Shown here in pieces: positions 1 to 9,098 of a stretch of DNA of 35,757 nt. Both the position numbers and the translations under genes were made by a program. The notes below the pieces were generated by a model. That model was given only the letters and a program-made list of their open reading frames with translations, did not search any database and was not told the origin of the DNA. Numbering within the stretch: position 1 is the first letter of the stretch; every line of letters starts with the position of its first letter. This stretch comes from a virus, in IMG/VR virus record IMGVR_UViG_3300048010_000106, positions 1 through 35,757 of that record, one strand, 5' to 3'.

Positions 1-399
1 ATATATAGGACCAGCAACAAATGATAATGCTATAGGTAAAACCGCAGGAGCTACCTTTTTAGCAATCTTTTTAATGCCTCTGAATAACTTTTTAAAGAAA
101 AACTCAGGCTGACCAGTTACAGGATTCAAACTGTTAAACTCACTGCCAACTACATAACGCTCTGGCTCTAACCCCATATCTTCCATTTGTTGAAAGATCA
201 TATTCTTCATACGCGGGTTAGCTTCTAATACCTCAAGTGGTATAACTGTTTCACCCTCAGCCGCATGTACAATATATGTATCACCCTCACGACCTAAATC
301 AGCTAACATTTTTGCTGCTGATTGCATTGTTTCTAAACCACCGACAGGAACCATCGGAGGAGTTTGTATTTCGTATGGGAGTGTTGCTATACCTTGCAT
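1..399 (-). CDS. Conserved phage virion-associated protein, N-terminal part (cut by window edge)
   Basis: The frame is open from an ATG at 399 to the left edge, giving the first 133 residues of a longer protein. An AGGAAAG Shine-Dalgarno sequence lies just upstream of the ATG. The N-terminal half contains a soluble segment with GDTYIVHAAEGETVIPLEVL (residues about 47-66), a pattern I recognise from virion or tail-end proteins of uncultured marine podoviruses. A later segment, FFFKKLFRGIKKIAKKVAP, leads into a Gly/Ala-rich hydrophobic stretch. The basic amphipathic helix followed by a hydrophobic region suggests membrane interaction during DNA ejection; this is inference. It is the most distal gene of the tail block seen here. 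Exact function unknown. Confidence 0.75.
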   Translation of the reverse strand, partial: MQGIATLPYEIQTPPMVPVGGLETMQSAAKMLADLGREGDTYIVHAAEGETVIPLEVLEANPRMKNMIFQQMEDMGLEPERYVVGSEFNSLNPVTGQPEFFFKKLFRGIKKIAKKVAPAVLPIALSFVAGPIY

Positions 400-486
400 C
401 TTACTTTCCTTATAAAATGAGATGCAGGGAGCTATACCTGATATTAGCAATATGCATCATAAACCTAATATTCTTACTATGCAACC

Positions 487-777
487 TTATGAAACAGATA
501 CTGTCACACTTCCTAAAGAAGTAGTTGCTTCAAAACTACCACTAAATATTTCTGTTTTCCCAACTATTTTCAAAAATCCACCATCAGATATATAAATATC
601 ACCCTGTTGTAATAGATTATTATTACCGCTTTCAGGAACCTCTTGAAAGTTAAGCTGAGGATTTTGCATTTGCCTTAAAAATATTTCTAATGCCCTAATT
701 AAATCTGTTATATATTTTTCATCTATCTGTTTTCCAGGAGTAGGTAATCTAGGGAAAGGTGTAACATTAGAAGCCAT
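487..777 (-). CDS. Small conserved phage protein with FEAT...VTVS tail
   Basis: This 96-residue protein starts in a TAATG overlap with the stop of the upstream 628-aa tail gene, so its translation is probably coupled to it. The N-terminal half is polar with a predicted helix around residues 18-40 (YITDLIRALEIFLRQMQ). The middle reads like a beta-rich segment, and the last 15 residues (FEATTSLGSVTVSVS) closely match the end of the zinc-ribbon protein at 10903-11217. I recognise the general type from marine phage genomes, where it sits among tail genes without an assigned function. No catalytic motif, signal peptide or membrane segment is visible. Confidence 0.75.
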   Translation of the reverse strand: MASNVTPFPRLPTPGKQIDEKYITDLIRALEIFLRQMQNPQLNFQEVPESGNNNLLQQGDIYISDGGFLKIVGKTEIFSGSFEATTSLGSVTVSVS

Positions 778-2663
778 TATCGTTTTCCATCCGCTCTCAT
801 ATCAACTCGTGGACTACCTAACCGCCATCTTGTACCTATAGATGATGAGTCTACTTTTATACTAAATGCTCTACCCCTTAATCTAACATCAGCTTTATCC
901 GTATATTTTTCAAACGGAACTGTCGTAGATGTAGCTGTTCTATCTACTTGTGCAACCTCACTTTGTAGATAATTTCCTCCAGGAAAATTATTAGATTGCA
1001 GTGTTACATTTACGGTAGGGTCTGTATTAGTAGAACCTGTAAATGTAAAATCAGGTATAATTCTTCGTATAAAAGTAAATTGATCACCTTCACCCATATC
1101 AATCGGGCTAGATTCAATACTTGCTACCAATGCTGCACCATCATCTGTGTAACCGGACTCATGGTTATATAGATAATTATCTGATGCACCTATTGGAAAA
1201 TCTCGTATTCCTCTATCAATAAATGCTGTCCTACCTAAATCACCATAATACCAAATGTTTTCTGAGTAATTGTAGATGACATATCTATCATTTTCACCTG
1301 TGCCACCATTAGCTAATGCATTTGTATTAGAAGTATAAAACCAAATAACCTCACTAAATTCAGAAATAACGGCTGCATATACTTTTTCAAATTGATCAAA
1401 GTCAAAATCAAAAAATATATGCTCAGTAACACTACATGGTAATTGTTGTGTTTTACCATCATACAGATAAAAGTTTTGTTTACCCATCCAAAAGACTGCA
1501 TCTTCTACTGCAACTGCTGCATTCGGACCCATGATAGTAATATTAGAAGCAAGAGGTTGTATGCCAAACGTAAAAGGACTTCCAATAAACTGCATAGAAT
1601 GCACTGAACTATTTGTAAATATAACTATCTCACGCTTAGTTTCTACAGCTTTCACAAATTGAGAGCCTGTGCCTATGCGTAAATCACCTGCTGTATTGGT
1701 AGCTGTTGGATTCCAATCCAATACATTTTCTTGATCTGAAAACCGTATTAATAAGGGGTCTTGCGTTGAACTACCTACCGGATTTGTGCCAAATGCGATT
1801 ACATGTCTATCAACATCAGATACCAAAATTTGTTTTGCTATAATGGGTGTTTCATTAGCACCACCTATTGCCCCTATTTCAACTGCTCTTGTTGAAAAAC
1901 CATCACCTTTAATCCAATAATAAATAGCACCATCACGTGGGTTAATGATTAGATTTTCACCAAAATTATCATGGCTCCACAATCTTAATTGGGTAGTCAC
2001 CCCTACAGAAGCAGCAGATCCCCAAGTGCCTCTGCCCCATGTTCCAGCACCCCAGCCTGTACCGCCCACACCATTTGCAAGACCTGCGTTAATTTGATAC
2101 ACACCATCAACTCCAGAGCCACCGTTACCACTATCACTAGCATTTGCGGTAATTGTTGCACCTGATGTATCTTTAGCTTCAAATGTATAAGTATTAGAAG
2201 TCACAGCACTTGTTACTTGATATTCTTGATTTAATACTGCTGCCGTTATATTACCACCTAAACTAATAGCCCCTGATATAGTAACATGATCTCCAGTTAC
2301 TGCCCCATGATTACTATCTGTAGCTGTTATTGTAGAACTACCATCAGTAGCGGCAAAAGTAATACTGTTTGTAGAAGTTTTTCTTATAGGAGTTATATCA
2401 TAAAATTGCTGACCTTCTTCTATGTAGTATTTAGATTCTGTGCCTAACCCTAATAAATTACTACCATCTAAAGCAGACCAATTAAATAAACCCCTAGCTG
2501 TGCCTACATATGTTTCACTCGTATACTTTTCCCAACCCCCTATTATTTCAGGATATCCTAAACGAAATCGAACACGATCACAATCTACCCAACCACCTTC
2601 ATTAGAAAAAGATGTTATATCTCTATTGATCCCAGGACGGAATTGTAATTTTGTTAATGGCAC
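777..2663 (-). CDS. Tail/packaged-DNA stabilisation protein, P22 gp10-like (tail tube or nozzle)
   Basis: This 628-residue protein begins at a GTG (GAGG about 8 bases upstream), the only plausible initiator near the preceding stop. The opening PLTKLQFRPGINRDITSFSN and the next 40 residues (GGWVDCDRVRFRLGYPEIIGGW) are hallmark features of a phage family likened to P22 gp10 and T7-type tubular protein B, which plug or extend the portal-adaptor stack. A beta-rich insertion of about 100 residues (roughly 95-195) carries Thr/Ala/Ser-rich repeats. It is followed by a Trp/Gly motif (GWGAGTWGRGTWG, about 203-215) that recurs at the N-terminus of the protein at 7857-8633. The C-terminal half is beta-rich, as expected for a propeller-type tail protein. 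Family membership is from memory; the gp10 role is inference. Confidence 0.75.
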   Translation of the reverse strand: MPLTKLQFRPGINRDITSFSNEGGWVDCDRVRFRLGYPEIIGGWEKYTSETYVGTARGLFNWSALDGSNLLGLGTESKYYIEEGQQFYDITPIRKTSTNSITFAATDGSSTITATDSNHGAVTGDHVTISGAISLGGNITAAVLNQEYQVTSAVTSNTYTFEAKDTSGATITANASDSGNGGSGVDGVYQINAGLANGVGGTGWGAGTWGRGTWGSAASVGVTTQLRLWSHDNFGENLIINPRDGAIYYWIKGDGFSTRAVEIGAIGGANETPIIAKQILVSDVDRHVIAFGTNPVGSSTQDPLLIRFSDQENVLDWNPTATNTAGDLRIGTGSQFVKAVETKREIVIFTNSSVHSMQFIGSPFTFGIQPLASNITIMGPNAAVAVEDAVFWMGKQNFYLYDGKTQQLPCSVTEHIFFDFDFDQFEKVYAAVISEFSEVIWFYTSNTNALANGGTGENDRYVIYNYSENIWYYGDLGRTAFIDRGIRDFPIGASDNYLYNHESGYTDDGAALVASIESSPIDMGEGDQFTFIRRIIPDFTFTGSTNTDPTVNVTLQSNNFPGGNYLQSEVAQVDRTATSTTVPFEKYTDKADVRLRGRAFSIKVDSSSIGTRWRLGSPRVDMRADGKR

Positions 2664-2666
2664 AGT

Positions 2667-3239
2667 TTAGACCTCATCAGGCCAGTCATTAATCGGTGCA
2701 TTACCAGTCGGGTTGCCATCACTATCTAAAGGCATATCATATAGTGCCATAAACGCAGCTAAGTCACTAGCGTTTGTAATCGCTGTTTCAATGGTGTTGC
2801 TGGCTGTGCGAACAGCCGCACGATATGTCAGCGTTGTGCTTGGCACAGTATAGCTGGAAACCTCAGACGCCTTAACAACCATCCAGTCACTAACAGACAG
2901 CTTGGCACCCGCCTCAACTTTCACCTGTTCGATGGCCTGTGTCTTTAAACCCTTGGTGACAAGCTGATTGCCATCTGGATCATTTATAGGATTACCATCT
3001 GCATCTACTTCATTAACATCTGTCAGGCTTTTGGGAATTAAAGTGCCATCAGTTTGGCGTCCTGAGTAAAAACGATCGTCATAGGGTGCTGCGCTTGCTG
3101 GTTCGTCTTCCCACACTATGCTGAAGGTAGCTTTCTGCGAATCCGAATAACGCATCCACACTTTTGAATGTTGATTACCACTATTATCAATCCACTCACG
3201 ACCCTCTTTCAAGGTTTTTTCATTATGTTTCCACGGCAT
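2667..3239 (-). CDS. Putative tail-fibre assembly chaperone-like protein
   Basis: The gene encodes 190 residues with AGGAG upstream of its ATG. The N-terminal 90 residues are Trp-rich and polar (DSQKATFSIVWEDEPASA). A Val/Asp-rich linker resembling DADGNPINDPDGNQL follows. The C-terminal region (about 115-165) contains SDWMVVKASEV...PSTTLTYRAAVRTASN, the pattern of the phage tail assembly chaperone family, in which a DW motif precedes a helix with YR.A(V/L)R. Such proteins usually lie immediately beside the fibre they help fold, and this one sits directly downstream of the 1076-aa adhesin. The chaperone role is inferred from motif and position. It could instead be a minor tail component. Confidence 0.6.
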   Translation of the reverse strand: MPWKHNEKTLKEGREWIDNSGNQHSKVWMRYSDSQKATFSIVWEDEPASAAPYDDRFYSGRQTDGTLIPKSLTDVNEVDADGNPINDPDGNQLVTKGLKTQAIEQVKVEAGAKLSVSDWMVVKASEVSSYTVPSTTLTYRAAVRTASNTIETAITNASDLAAFMALYDMPLDSDGNPTGNAPINDWPDEV

Positions 3240-3251
3240 AATTATCTCCTA

Positions 3252-6200
3252 TCATCGGGCATTGGAAAATTTAAATGGGGCTTCGGCAAATGCTATGAAA
3301 AAACAGGTGCCTGCATTAATATTGTCAAAAGTAGTCCTCAGCTTAAATCCGTTGCTAAGAAAATCCATATGAGGTGGACCGCTAGTGTTTTCTGCTGCAC
3401 TGTCTTGTGCCTCAAGCCTTACATCTATTTCATTACCAGCAAAAGCACGTTTATTATCAAAAATATGCCAGCCCCCACTGCCACTTGAACGCTTTATCAT
3501 AACCCATGCTGGCCTAAACCCTGTGTATACAAACGTGCCATTTGCATCGCCGTTGCCCACAAATGACGCATGTTTTGAGAACCCTTCAATAGAGGTAAAT
3601 AAATACGCTAAATATTCATCACCACTAGCATTTACTTGGTTATGGGTTTTTACAGAAAACACATTAGCAGTAGGTGCAGTATCATTCCAATCGTCAGCGT
3701 CACCTGCCGCAGCAGTGCTATTAAGATATATATAATCTGTCTCTGCATCAGAGGCTATTCCAACATGGTAAGCCTGCCAACTTGTGCCGCTATCAGTTAA
3801 ATTTTTAACAACATAAAAATCTGGCGCAGCCCCTAAACCATGAGGGATTGTTCCTGCCGACCCTGTGCCTGTCCATGTCACTATAGAAAATCCCGCAGTA
3901 GTGCTTGCCGAAAGTCTTTTTATAGCTATTGACGGAGAGCCAGAAAATGCACCACTCTGATTAGAACCATCTATTTTAGCTGAACCTGCCGTTGGCTCTG
4001 CGTTGGCAGCAGCAGAATTATCTGCTGTAGGTGCGCCACCAGCTTTCCAGTTCCAAGCAACATAGCTTTGACCACTTTGATTTGTTGCAATATCGGTGCT
4101 GCTAAAGGTTGCTCCGTTACTGTTAAAGGTCATATAATTTGGCGCATCTAAGTCAGCAGATGTACTGTTTGATAGTAAATATTTTGAACCGCCTCTAACA
4201 CTATCAAGCAAAATATTATTTGCCGCAGAACTTCTGTTCTTTTGCCAAACAAAATCAGGCTGGAATGACCCAGCATTTACAAAGCTCTGTGTTCCGCCAT
4301 TGCCAGTATACAAAGTGCTATCAAAGTAATCGTCAGCCTGTTCATCAGCATTTGGGCTGATGGTTGGCTCTGGTAGGTTGGCTGAACAGAGGGCTAAGAA
4401 GCCGGATGGTGGGGCATAATAAAAATTGCCAATGCCGTTATCATCTGTTGCGTTTGACGAACCTGATAATTTGTGTCCTGCAAAACTACTATCTTGACCA
4501 AAGTTTAATACACCGTTTGCCGAATTAGTGCCGCCACCGTGACCAAACCACGGGAAAAATTCAGTTGTCGCTGGTATTGAAAACGTGCCTTGATAAGTAT
4601 TGTTTTTTGCAAAGTTGATGGTGTCATTTTCGCGGTCAATAGCTACACCGATAACATCACCCGCCCCCCACGCTGAACCATAAGTCACTTGTGTTGAGCT
4701 ACCTGCAACCCTCTTCCCAGCGTCAGCTAGATAAGAATAAGATGTTGCGAAGCCACCGCGAGATGCGTCAATATCTACGCTTGCCACGTTTATTCCGATA
4801 AACCCACTATCGCCATCAACGGGACCATTAAAGGCGTTTTGCACATACTCAAAATAATACTTTTGATCAGTGCCGTGCGGAATTGCAAAGTTACACATGC
4901 CGCCGCGATTGTTGGTTGAACTTGTCCACTTTAGATTACCTTCGCTAAAGGTCATGTTAGCATGTGGAAAAACTGCATTTAGCGTTGGGAAGTTGTTTGT
5001 CGGGCTGTCTGGTACGACATCTGTGTCTAGTAGATTGTTAGCGGAAAAATCATTGCCATTGCTACCTGCATCTTCATTAAAAGCACTATTCGGGAAGGGC
5101 GATATCCCATCTGTTGCGTAATAACCAGAACCAGCAGTGCCATACGCAGTCCCAGTAACATTATTTGAACTTGCGTCTGCGGTAATTGTTGTCGTTGTGC
5201 AAGCTAAAATTTTAGTATTTGTAACAGCAGTGAGTGGCGAGGTAGGCACAGTTATTGACGAACCGTCAGAATAAACAGCAGAACCAATAACCCAACGAAC
5301 ATTACTAACATACCCATCAAAAGTAGCATTAGATGTTGCGTGTGCTTTATTAACTCTAAACTCAGGAATATCGTGAGTTCGGGTATTGCTCGTCGATGCT
5401 GATCCCACTTCAGCACCGTCAAGAAAACATCTTAAAGTTCCTGATGATCTATTAAATGCAAGATGATGCCACCGACCTGCTTGAACATCCCCTGCTGTAT
5501 ATGTGCCAAAAGTGGTAGCGGCTCCATTGCCGTGATACAAATAAAAGTTTCTACTGCTGAGACTAGCAGAAACCATAAAATATCCAACAGGACTGGTTGT
5601 TCTGTAATAACCAACAAGATTTGAACTGCCTGATACTTCTGTGGCTGTAGGCCAGAAAAATAATTCTAATGTATAATCATCACTTGAACCAATTTCATAT
5701 TCATTGCCGGGATCTGTCCAAGCTACATAGCTATTGTCATCTTGGTCAAAGAAAGCAGATGCGCTAACAGTTCTATCTTGACTAAAGGGTAAGTAAAAAC
5801 CATTTGTACCATAGCTACCGCTGTATTCTTTTGGCACCCAGACACCACCGATGGTTTCACCAAAGCTGGTAGGGTCTAAGGCAGTACCGTCAATAAAGTT
5901 GACCTCTGCCATATAGCCGTCAAAAAACGAACTATCTGTGCCATAATTATAAGAACCCAATGAGTGTTCGTGTGCGGCGTTCCAGCCCCAATCTGTGTTT
6001 AGTCCGGGGTTGCTACTTGTTGCGAATGATGTTTCGCGAGTTCCATTAACATAAATTTTTATTCTATCATCAGCAGTTGAGTCAGTTGTGTCTAAAACAA
6101 CTACAAAATGATACCAAGAAGAAGTGTCTCGAAACACTCTTGTGGTAACTTTATTGCCTCTTGTCGCACCACTATCGTATACTTGAAAACCATCTCCGAC

Positions 6201-6482
6201 TTGAAAATCCATTTGTGCTTCATTAGAACCATCGCCGCCGCGAGTAGGGTTAAATATGTTTTGCTTAACGCCAAGTGTGCCTCGTTTAATCCAAGCACTC
6301 CAAGTCCAAGTTTTCTGATTTCCAGCAGACGCTGGTGTGAAAGTTAAGTGTGCGCTATCGTTATCATTAAACCGCAGAGACTGGTTGATAGCATGACTAC
6401 CTAAAATACCACCACTAGCTAATGCACCACCGGGAGAACCAGAGCCTCCAAGTCCACCACCATTTGCTTTTTTAATAGACAT
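3252..6482 (-). CDS. Large adhesin/tail fibre with two LamG-like domains, a SPRY-like domain and three C-terminal modules
   Basis: This is the longest gene here (1076 residues). It starts in a TAATG overlap with the preceding fibre gene. After a Gly-rich leader (1-30) come two concanavalin/LamG-like jelly rolls: residues about 33-230 (TWSAWIKRG, SWYHFVVVLD, IKIYVNGTRET) and about 240-430 (TLELFFWP, GRWHHLAFNRSSGTLRCFLDG). A SPRY-like domain spans about 500-700 (KWTSS, YFEY, GFIGI, GVAIDRENDTINFAKNN). The last 350 residues hold three related modules (about 722-812, 862-965 and 970-1066), each with a TG-N/T-G opening, a (P/A)(D/A)(F/W)V.. K strand and an aromatic-rich end. LamG and SPRY domains bind glycans or proteins, so a receptor-binding fibre is likely. 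No enzymatic motif is seen. Confidence 0.85.
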   Translation of the reverse strand: MSIKKANGGGLGGSGSPGGALASGGILGSHAINQSLRFNDNDSAHLTFTPASAGNQKTWTWSAWIKRGTLGVKQNIFNPTRGGDGSNEAQMDFQVGDGFQVYDSGATRGNKVTTRVFRDTSSWYHFVVVLDTTDSTADDRIKIYVNGTRETSFATSSNPGLNTDWGWNAAHEHSLGSYNYGTDSSFFDGYMAEVNFIDGTALDPTSFGETIGGVWVPKEYSGSYGTNGFYLPFSQDRTVSASAFFDQDDNSYVAWTDPGNEYEIGSSDDYTLELFFWPTATEVSGSSNLVGYYRTTSPVGYFMVSASLSSRNFYLYHGNGAATTFGTYTAGDVQAGRWHHLAFNRSSGTLRCFLDGAEVGSASTSNTRTHDIPEFRVNKAHATSNATFDGYVSNVRWVIGSAVYSDGSSITVPTSPLTAVTNTKILACTTTTITADASSNNVTGTAYGTAGSGYYATDGISPFPNSAFNEDAGSNGNDFSANNLLDTDVVPDSPTNNFPTLNAVFPHANMTFSEGNLKWTSSTNNRGGMCNFAIPHGTDQKYYFEYVQNAFNGPVDGDSGFIGINVASVDIDASRGGFATSYSYLADAGKRVAGSSTQVTYGSAWGAGDVIGVAIDRENDTINFAKNNTYQGTFSIPATTEFFPWFGHGGGTNSANGVLNFGQDSSFAGHKLSGSSNATDDNGIGNFYYAPPSGFLALCSANLPEPTISPNADEQADDYFDSTLYTGNGGTQSFVNAGSFQPDFVWQKNRSSAANNILLDSVRGGSKYLLSNSTSADLDAPNYMTFNSNGATFSSTDIATNQSGQSYVAWNWKAGGAPTADNSAAANAEPTAGSAKIDGSNQSGAFSGSPSIAIKRLSASTTAGFSIVTWTGTGSAGTIPHGLGAAPDFYVVKNLTDSGTSWQAYHVGIASDAETDYIYLNSTAAAGDADDWNDTAPTANVFSVKTHNQVNASGDEYLAYLFTSIEGFSKHASFVGNGDANGTFVYTGFRPAWVMIKRSSGSGGWHIFDNKRAFAGNEIDVRLEAQDSAAENTSGPPHMDFLSNGFKLRTTFDNINAGTCFFIAFAEAPFKFSNAR

Positions 6483-7846
6483 TAAGTCAAAGCTCCAGAA
6501 ACCGTAATCAAAACTTCATTATTCCCTGTGCCTATACAGAAATAAGACAATTGATACACACCAGCAGTAGCTATCGCGGTTCCAGCAGTTGCATTTATGG
6601 CTACTTCGGCACCAAAAGTAACCGCTTGACCATTCGCGTTACTAAAATGAATATTGCCTGACTGTCCTGCTACTTCATTAGAAAAAGATAATAAACATCC
6701 ATCACTTGCCACAGTAATAGAAAAATCATTACTCAACGACATATCACAATCAGCTGTGTCTGGGCTGGTTCCTGTGCCAAGAGACACAGTGGTTACTGTG
6801 CCTTTTGCCCTTCCAACTACATTCACATCATCGTTTATAGTGAGTTCGGTGGTTCCTGTAGCAATTGAAGCAACCGTTGCATCGGCATCATTCTTAATTG
6901 TAACATCATTCGTGCTACCTTGGCCTGTTAGTATTAAACCTTCACTTGCGGTGAACCCTATAGCCGCAGCATCTGACGCTGCTGTGTCTCCAGCTACACT
7001 CAACTTTCCCTGTATGGTTACATTTTGTGTGCCTGTGGGTATTTCTAATACATCTTGGTCAGCATCATTTTTAATAGTTACATCATTTGTACTGCCTTGT
7101 CCTGTTATAATTATACCTTCTGCAGCAGTAAAACCAATAGCAGCACTATCGCCAGCGGAAGTATCTCCATCAGGCTCAAAAGTCTCTGCTGTAGCCACAC
7201 CCACAATATCTACGTTTGTTGTGCCTGTTGGTATCCCTATAACTTCAGCATCAGCATCATTTTTAATAGTTACATCATTTGTACTACCCTGACCTGTAAT
7301 AATTATGCCTTCAGCAGATGTAAATCCTATCGCTGCGGTATCACCACTAGATGTATCTCCTGTAGCACCTAATGTGCCGCTTGATGTAATATCGCCAGAA
7401 AGTAATGGATTAGTAAGAGCATTTACAACTGCCGCACCACTACCAGCACCATCAAGATAAACCATTGCTACTTGACCGTTCGGTATCGTTACATTTGCAC
7501 CCGAACCTTGGCTTATGATAATACTGTAAGGACCTCCACTGCCACTATCCGTTGTGGCATTTTCAATTAAATGCACACGGCTTATAGTGTTTGGACTAAT
7601 TGTGATTGTGCAATTTGAATCTAGCGCACCTGTATATTTGATATACATATTACGAGTGGGATCAGACACTCCATCTGCAACAACGCTTGAGTGCGTATCT
7701 GCATTAGTAGTTATAGCCTCTGTGCCAAAACCAAATGCTTCAGCAATAAGCTCAAAATTTGTATTTGTAGTTGTCCCCCAAGTACCAGAACCATCGCCAG
7801 TACCCAGCTCATTAAGTCTTAAATCATTTACATAGGTACTCGCCAT
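6482..7846 (-). CDS. Putative tail fibre/virion protein with three internal repeats
   Basis: The 454-residue product opens with STYVNDLRLNELGTGDGSGT, the signature start of a phage fibre family, and has AAGGAAAG upstream of its ATG. Residues about 161-209, 226-273 and 285-332 are three copies of a unit containing AAIGFT, then EG(I/L)I, then TGQGSTNDVTIKNDAD. Repeats are typical of trimeric beta-helical fibre shafts. The C-terminal part (350-454) is a Ser/Thr/Ala-rich beta region with two Cys residues (about 367 and 384). The stop overlaps the start of the large adhesin by one base (TAATG), so both are probably made together. I infer a shaft or collar role. No enzymatic motif is visible. Confidence 0.8.
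   Translation of the reverse strand: MASTYVNDLRLNELGTGDGSGTWGTTTNTNFELIAEAFGFGTEAITTNADTHSSVVADGVSDPTRNMYIKYTGALDSNCTITISPNTISRVHLIENATTDSGSGGPYSIIISQGSGANVTIPNGQVAMVYLDGAGSGAAVVNALTNPLLSGDITSSGTLGATGDTSSGDTAAIGFTSAEGIIITGQGSTNDVTIKNDADAEVIGIPTGTTNVDIVGVATAETFEPDGDTSAGDSAAIGFTAAEGIIITGQGSTNDVTIKNDADQDVLEIPTGTQNVTIQGKLSVAGDTAASDAAAIGFTASEGLILTGQGSTNDVTIKNDADATVASIATGTTELTINDDVNVVGRAKGTVTTVSLGTGTSPDTADCDMSLSNDFSITVASDGCLLSFSNEVAGQSGNIHFSNANGQAVTFGAEVAINATAGTAIATAGVYQLSYFCIGTGNNEVLITVSGALT
6851..7366 (-). repeat. Threefold coding repeat in the fibre gene
   Basis: Three units at about 6851-6994, 7028-7171 and 7220-7366 encode the TGQGSTNDVTIKNDAD repeat. The DNA is also partly conserved: the segment reading tttttaatagttacatcatt on the plus strand occurs in the two right-hand copies, while the left-hand copy has drifted. 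The spacing is in multiples of three and the frame is preserved. Confidence 0.85.
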
Positions 7847-7856
7847 TTTTCTTTCC

Positions 7857-8633
7857 TTACGCTGCTATAGTTGCCCAATTCGGCACTTGATTTGGGATAA
7901 TTTCTTGATAAAGAAGTTCCTCTCCGACTCGTCCTGTCGCTGATACACCAGTTGGGAAAACCCCTATGGAAGCGGTAGGTGCTTGTGTTCCTGTACCCGA
8001 CGCTCCTATTGCAGCCACACCTGTAGATTGTATTATTGTCCCTGCAAAAAGAGATACATTTCCTAATGTCGTTGTACCTACCACTCCTATAGGCACTTGT
8101 GCAAACTCTAAAATGCTCGGAGTATTAGCTGTTCCCCCCATCGCACTATGAACGGAGCAGTAATAATATAAAGTCGGAGCACCTACAGCAACCGTAATCT
8201 CAGTATAAGCTCCACCGCTTCCAGGAGTACCGCTTGTTGTAACGCCTGTTGTATAAGCAGAGCCACCACCGTGAGTTCCATTTGGTGTTTCACTTAATCG
8301 TAATGGGTGACCACTATTACTATTGTCTGATTGATCGAATCGATAAGTATTTCCCTCGTACAGTTCGAGAGTATCTTGTAAAACTCCATCAATATAATAT
8401 CTATTACCCGCTCCAGGATTAGCTACAGTAACGGTCAAAGTGATTGTAGAAGGATTAAAAGCACTAATACTAGCTGTGGAGGATACGCCAGTGGTGCCAA
8501 ATACTATACCTGTGTCAGATGCTGCTGTACCTAAACTAGCTGCGGCTGAGACCCCTGTAACAGAAACAGGCACAGGATTGCCCCAAGCACCTTCGCCCCA
8601 AGTTCCTCTGCCCCATCCTGTAATATCTGCCAC
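7857..8633 (-). CDS. Virion protein with a cupredoxin-like domain
   Basis: The gene starts at GTG (GGAG seven bases upstream) and encodes 258 residues. An N-terminal Trp/Gly motif (GWGRGTWGEGAWG, 6-18) is shared with the tail protein at 777-2663. Short GVSAT-type repeats flank the core. Residues about 66-170 look like a cupredoxin fold: the strand TYRFDQSDNSNSGHPLRL supplies His109, and YYYCSVHSAMGG supplies Cys159, His162 and Met165. The Cys-x2-His-x2-Met spacing matches the copper loop of amicyanin. I know this domain from marine phage structural proteins. Whether it binds copper is unknown. The C-terminus (LLYQEIIPNQVPNW) is also typical of this family. Position in the tail block suggests an exposed virion protein. 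Confidence 0.75.
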   Translation of the reverse strand: MADITGWGRGTWGEGAWGNPVPVSVTGVSAAASLGTAASDTGIVFGTTGVSSTASISAFNPSTITLTVTVANPGAGNRYYIDGVLQDTLELYEGNTYRFDQSDNSNSGHPLRLSETPNGTHGGGSAYTTGVTTSGTPGSGGAYTEITVAVGAPTLYYYCSVHSAMGGTANTPSILEFAQVPIGVVGTTTLGNVSLFAGTIIQSTGVAAIGASGTGTQAPTASIGVFPTGVSATGRVGEELLYQEIIPNQVPNWATIAA

Positions 8634-8645
8634 AGTTTTACTCCA

Positions 8646-9098
8646 TTAAGCTATTCGTATAATGGCATTACTCGCATCTGCTGTAGGGAATTGTATAGTA
8701 AAAGTTCCAGCTGTGGATGTTTTATTAGAGGTAAAATCCAATGCTGCAACTGCTTTATTACTATTTGTGCCATTATAAATTAAGGCTCCCATAGCAGTAA
8801 TCGTTGCTGTGGTAAAACTAATATCCGCAAAATCAGTAAGAGCTGTAGTTCCTGAAACACTTGGAGCAACTTTAGTCAATGTGCCGCCACCAGTGGCATA
8901 TGTACCACTTGAAGCAACTTCTCCAGTGGTAGTGAATGCTGTGGTTGCAGCCCCTAAAGTAGCTGTAGTGCTTGATTTGCCGCCACTACTTTCTGCGTAT
9001 AGAGCGATTTTAAATGTATTACCATTTGTTGCAAAATTGTGTGTACCGAGCAACAACTCTTGTTTAAATGATGTACACATTGCTTGTGCGATTGCCAT
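8646..9098 (-). CDS. Conserved phage structural protein
   Basis: This 150-residue, Ala/Thr-rich protein starts in a TAATG overlap with the upstream gene and has GGGAG six bases before its ATG. The opening AIAQAMCTSFKQELLLGTHNF and the closing FPTADASNAIIRIA are hallmarks of a small virion-protein family common in marine phages. The rest is a run of predicted beta strands, such as TFKIALYAE and AALDFTSNKT. No enzyme motif, signal peptide or membrane segment is present. Its place between adaptor and fibre genes argues for a tail or head-tail structural role, but the exact position in the particle is unknown. Confidence 0.75.
   Translation of the reverse strand: MAIAQAMCTSFKQELLLGTHNFATNGNTFKIALYAESSGGKSSTTATLGAATTAFTTTGEVASSGTYATGGGTLTKVAPSVSGTTALTDFADISFTTATITAMGALIYNGTNSNKAVAALDFTSNKTSTAGTFTIQFPTADASNAIIRIA

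Noticed and set aside
6654-7292. 212-residue plus-strand frame
   Set aside because: It is antisense to the fibre gene and its repeats mirror the fibre repeats. No ribosome site or family match.
6851-7366. Array-like spaced repeats
   Set aside because: They are in-frame protein repeats at 60-residue spacing, not a CRISPR array; no short identical repeats with unique spacers.
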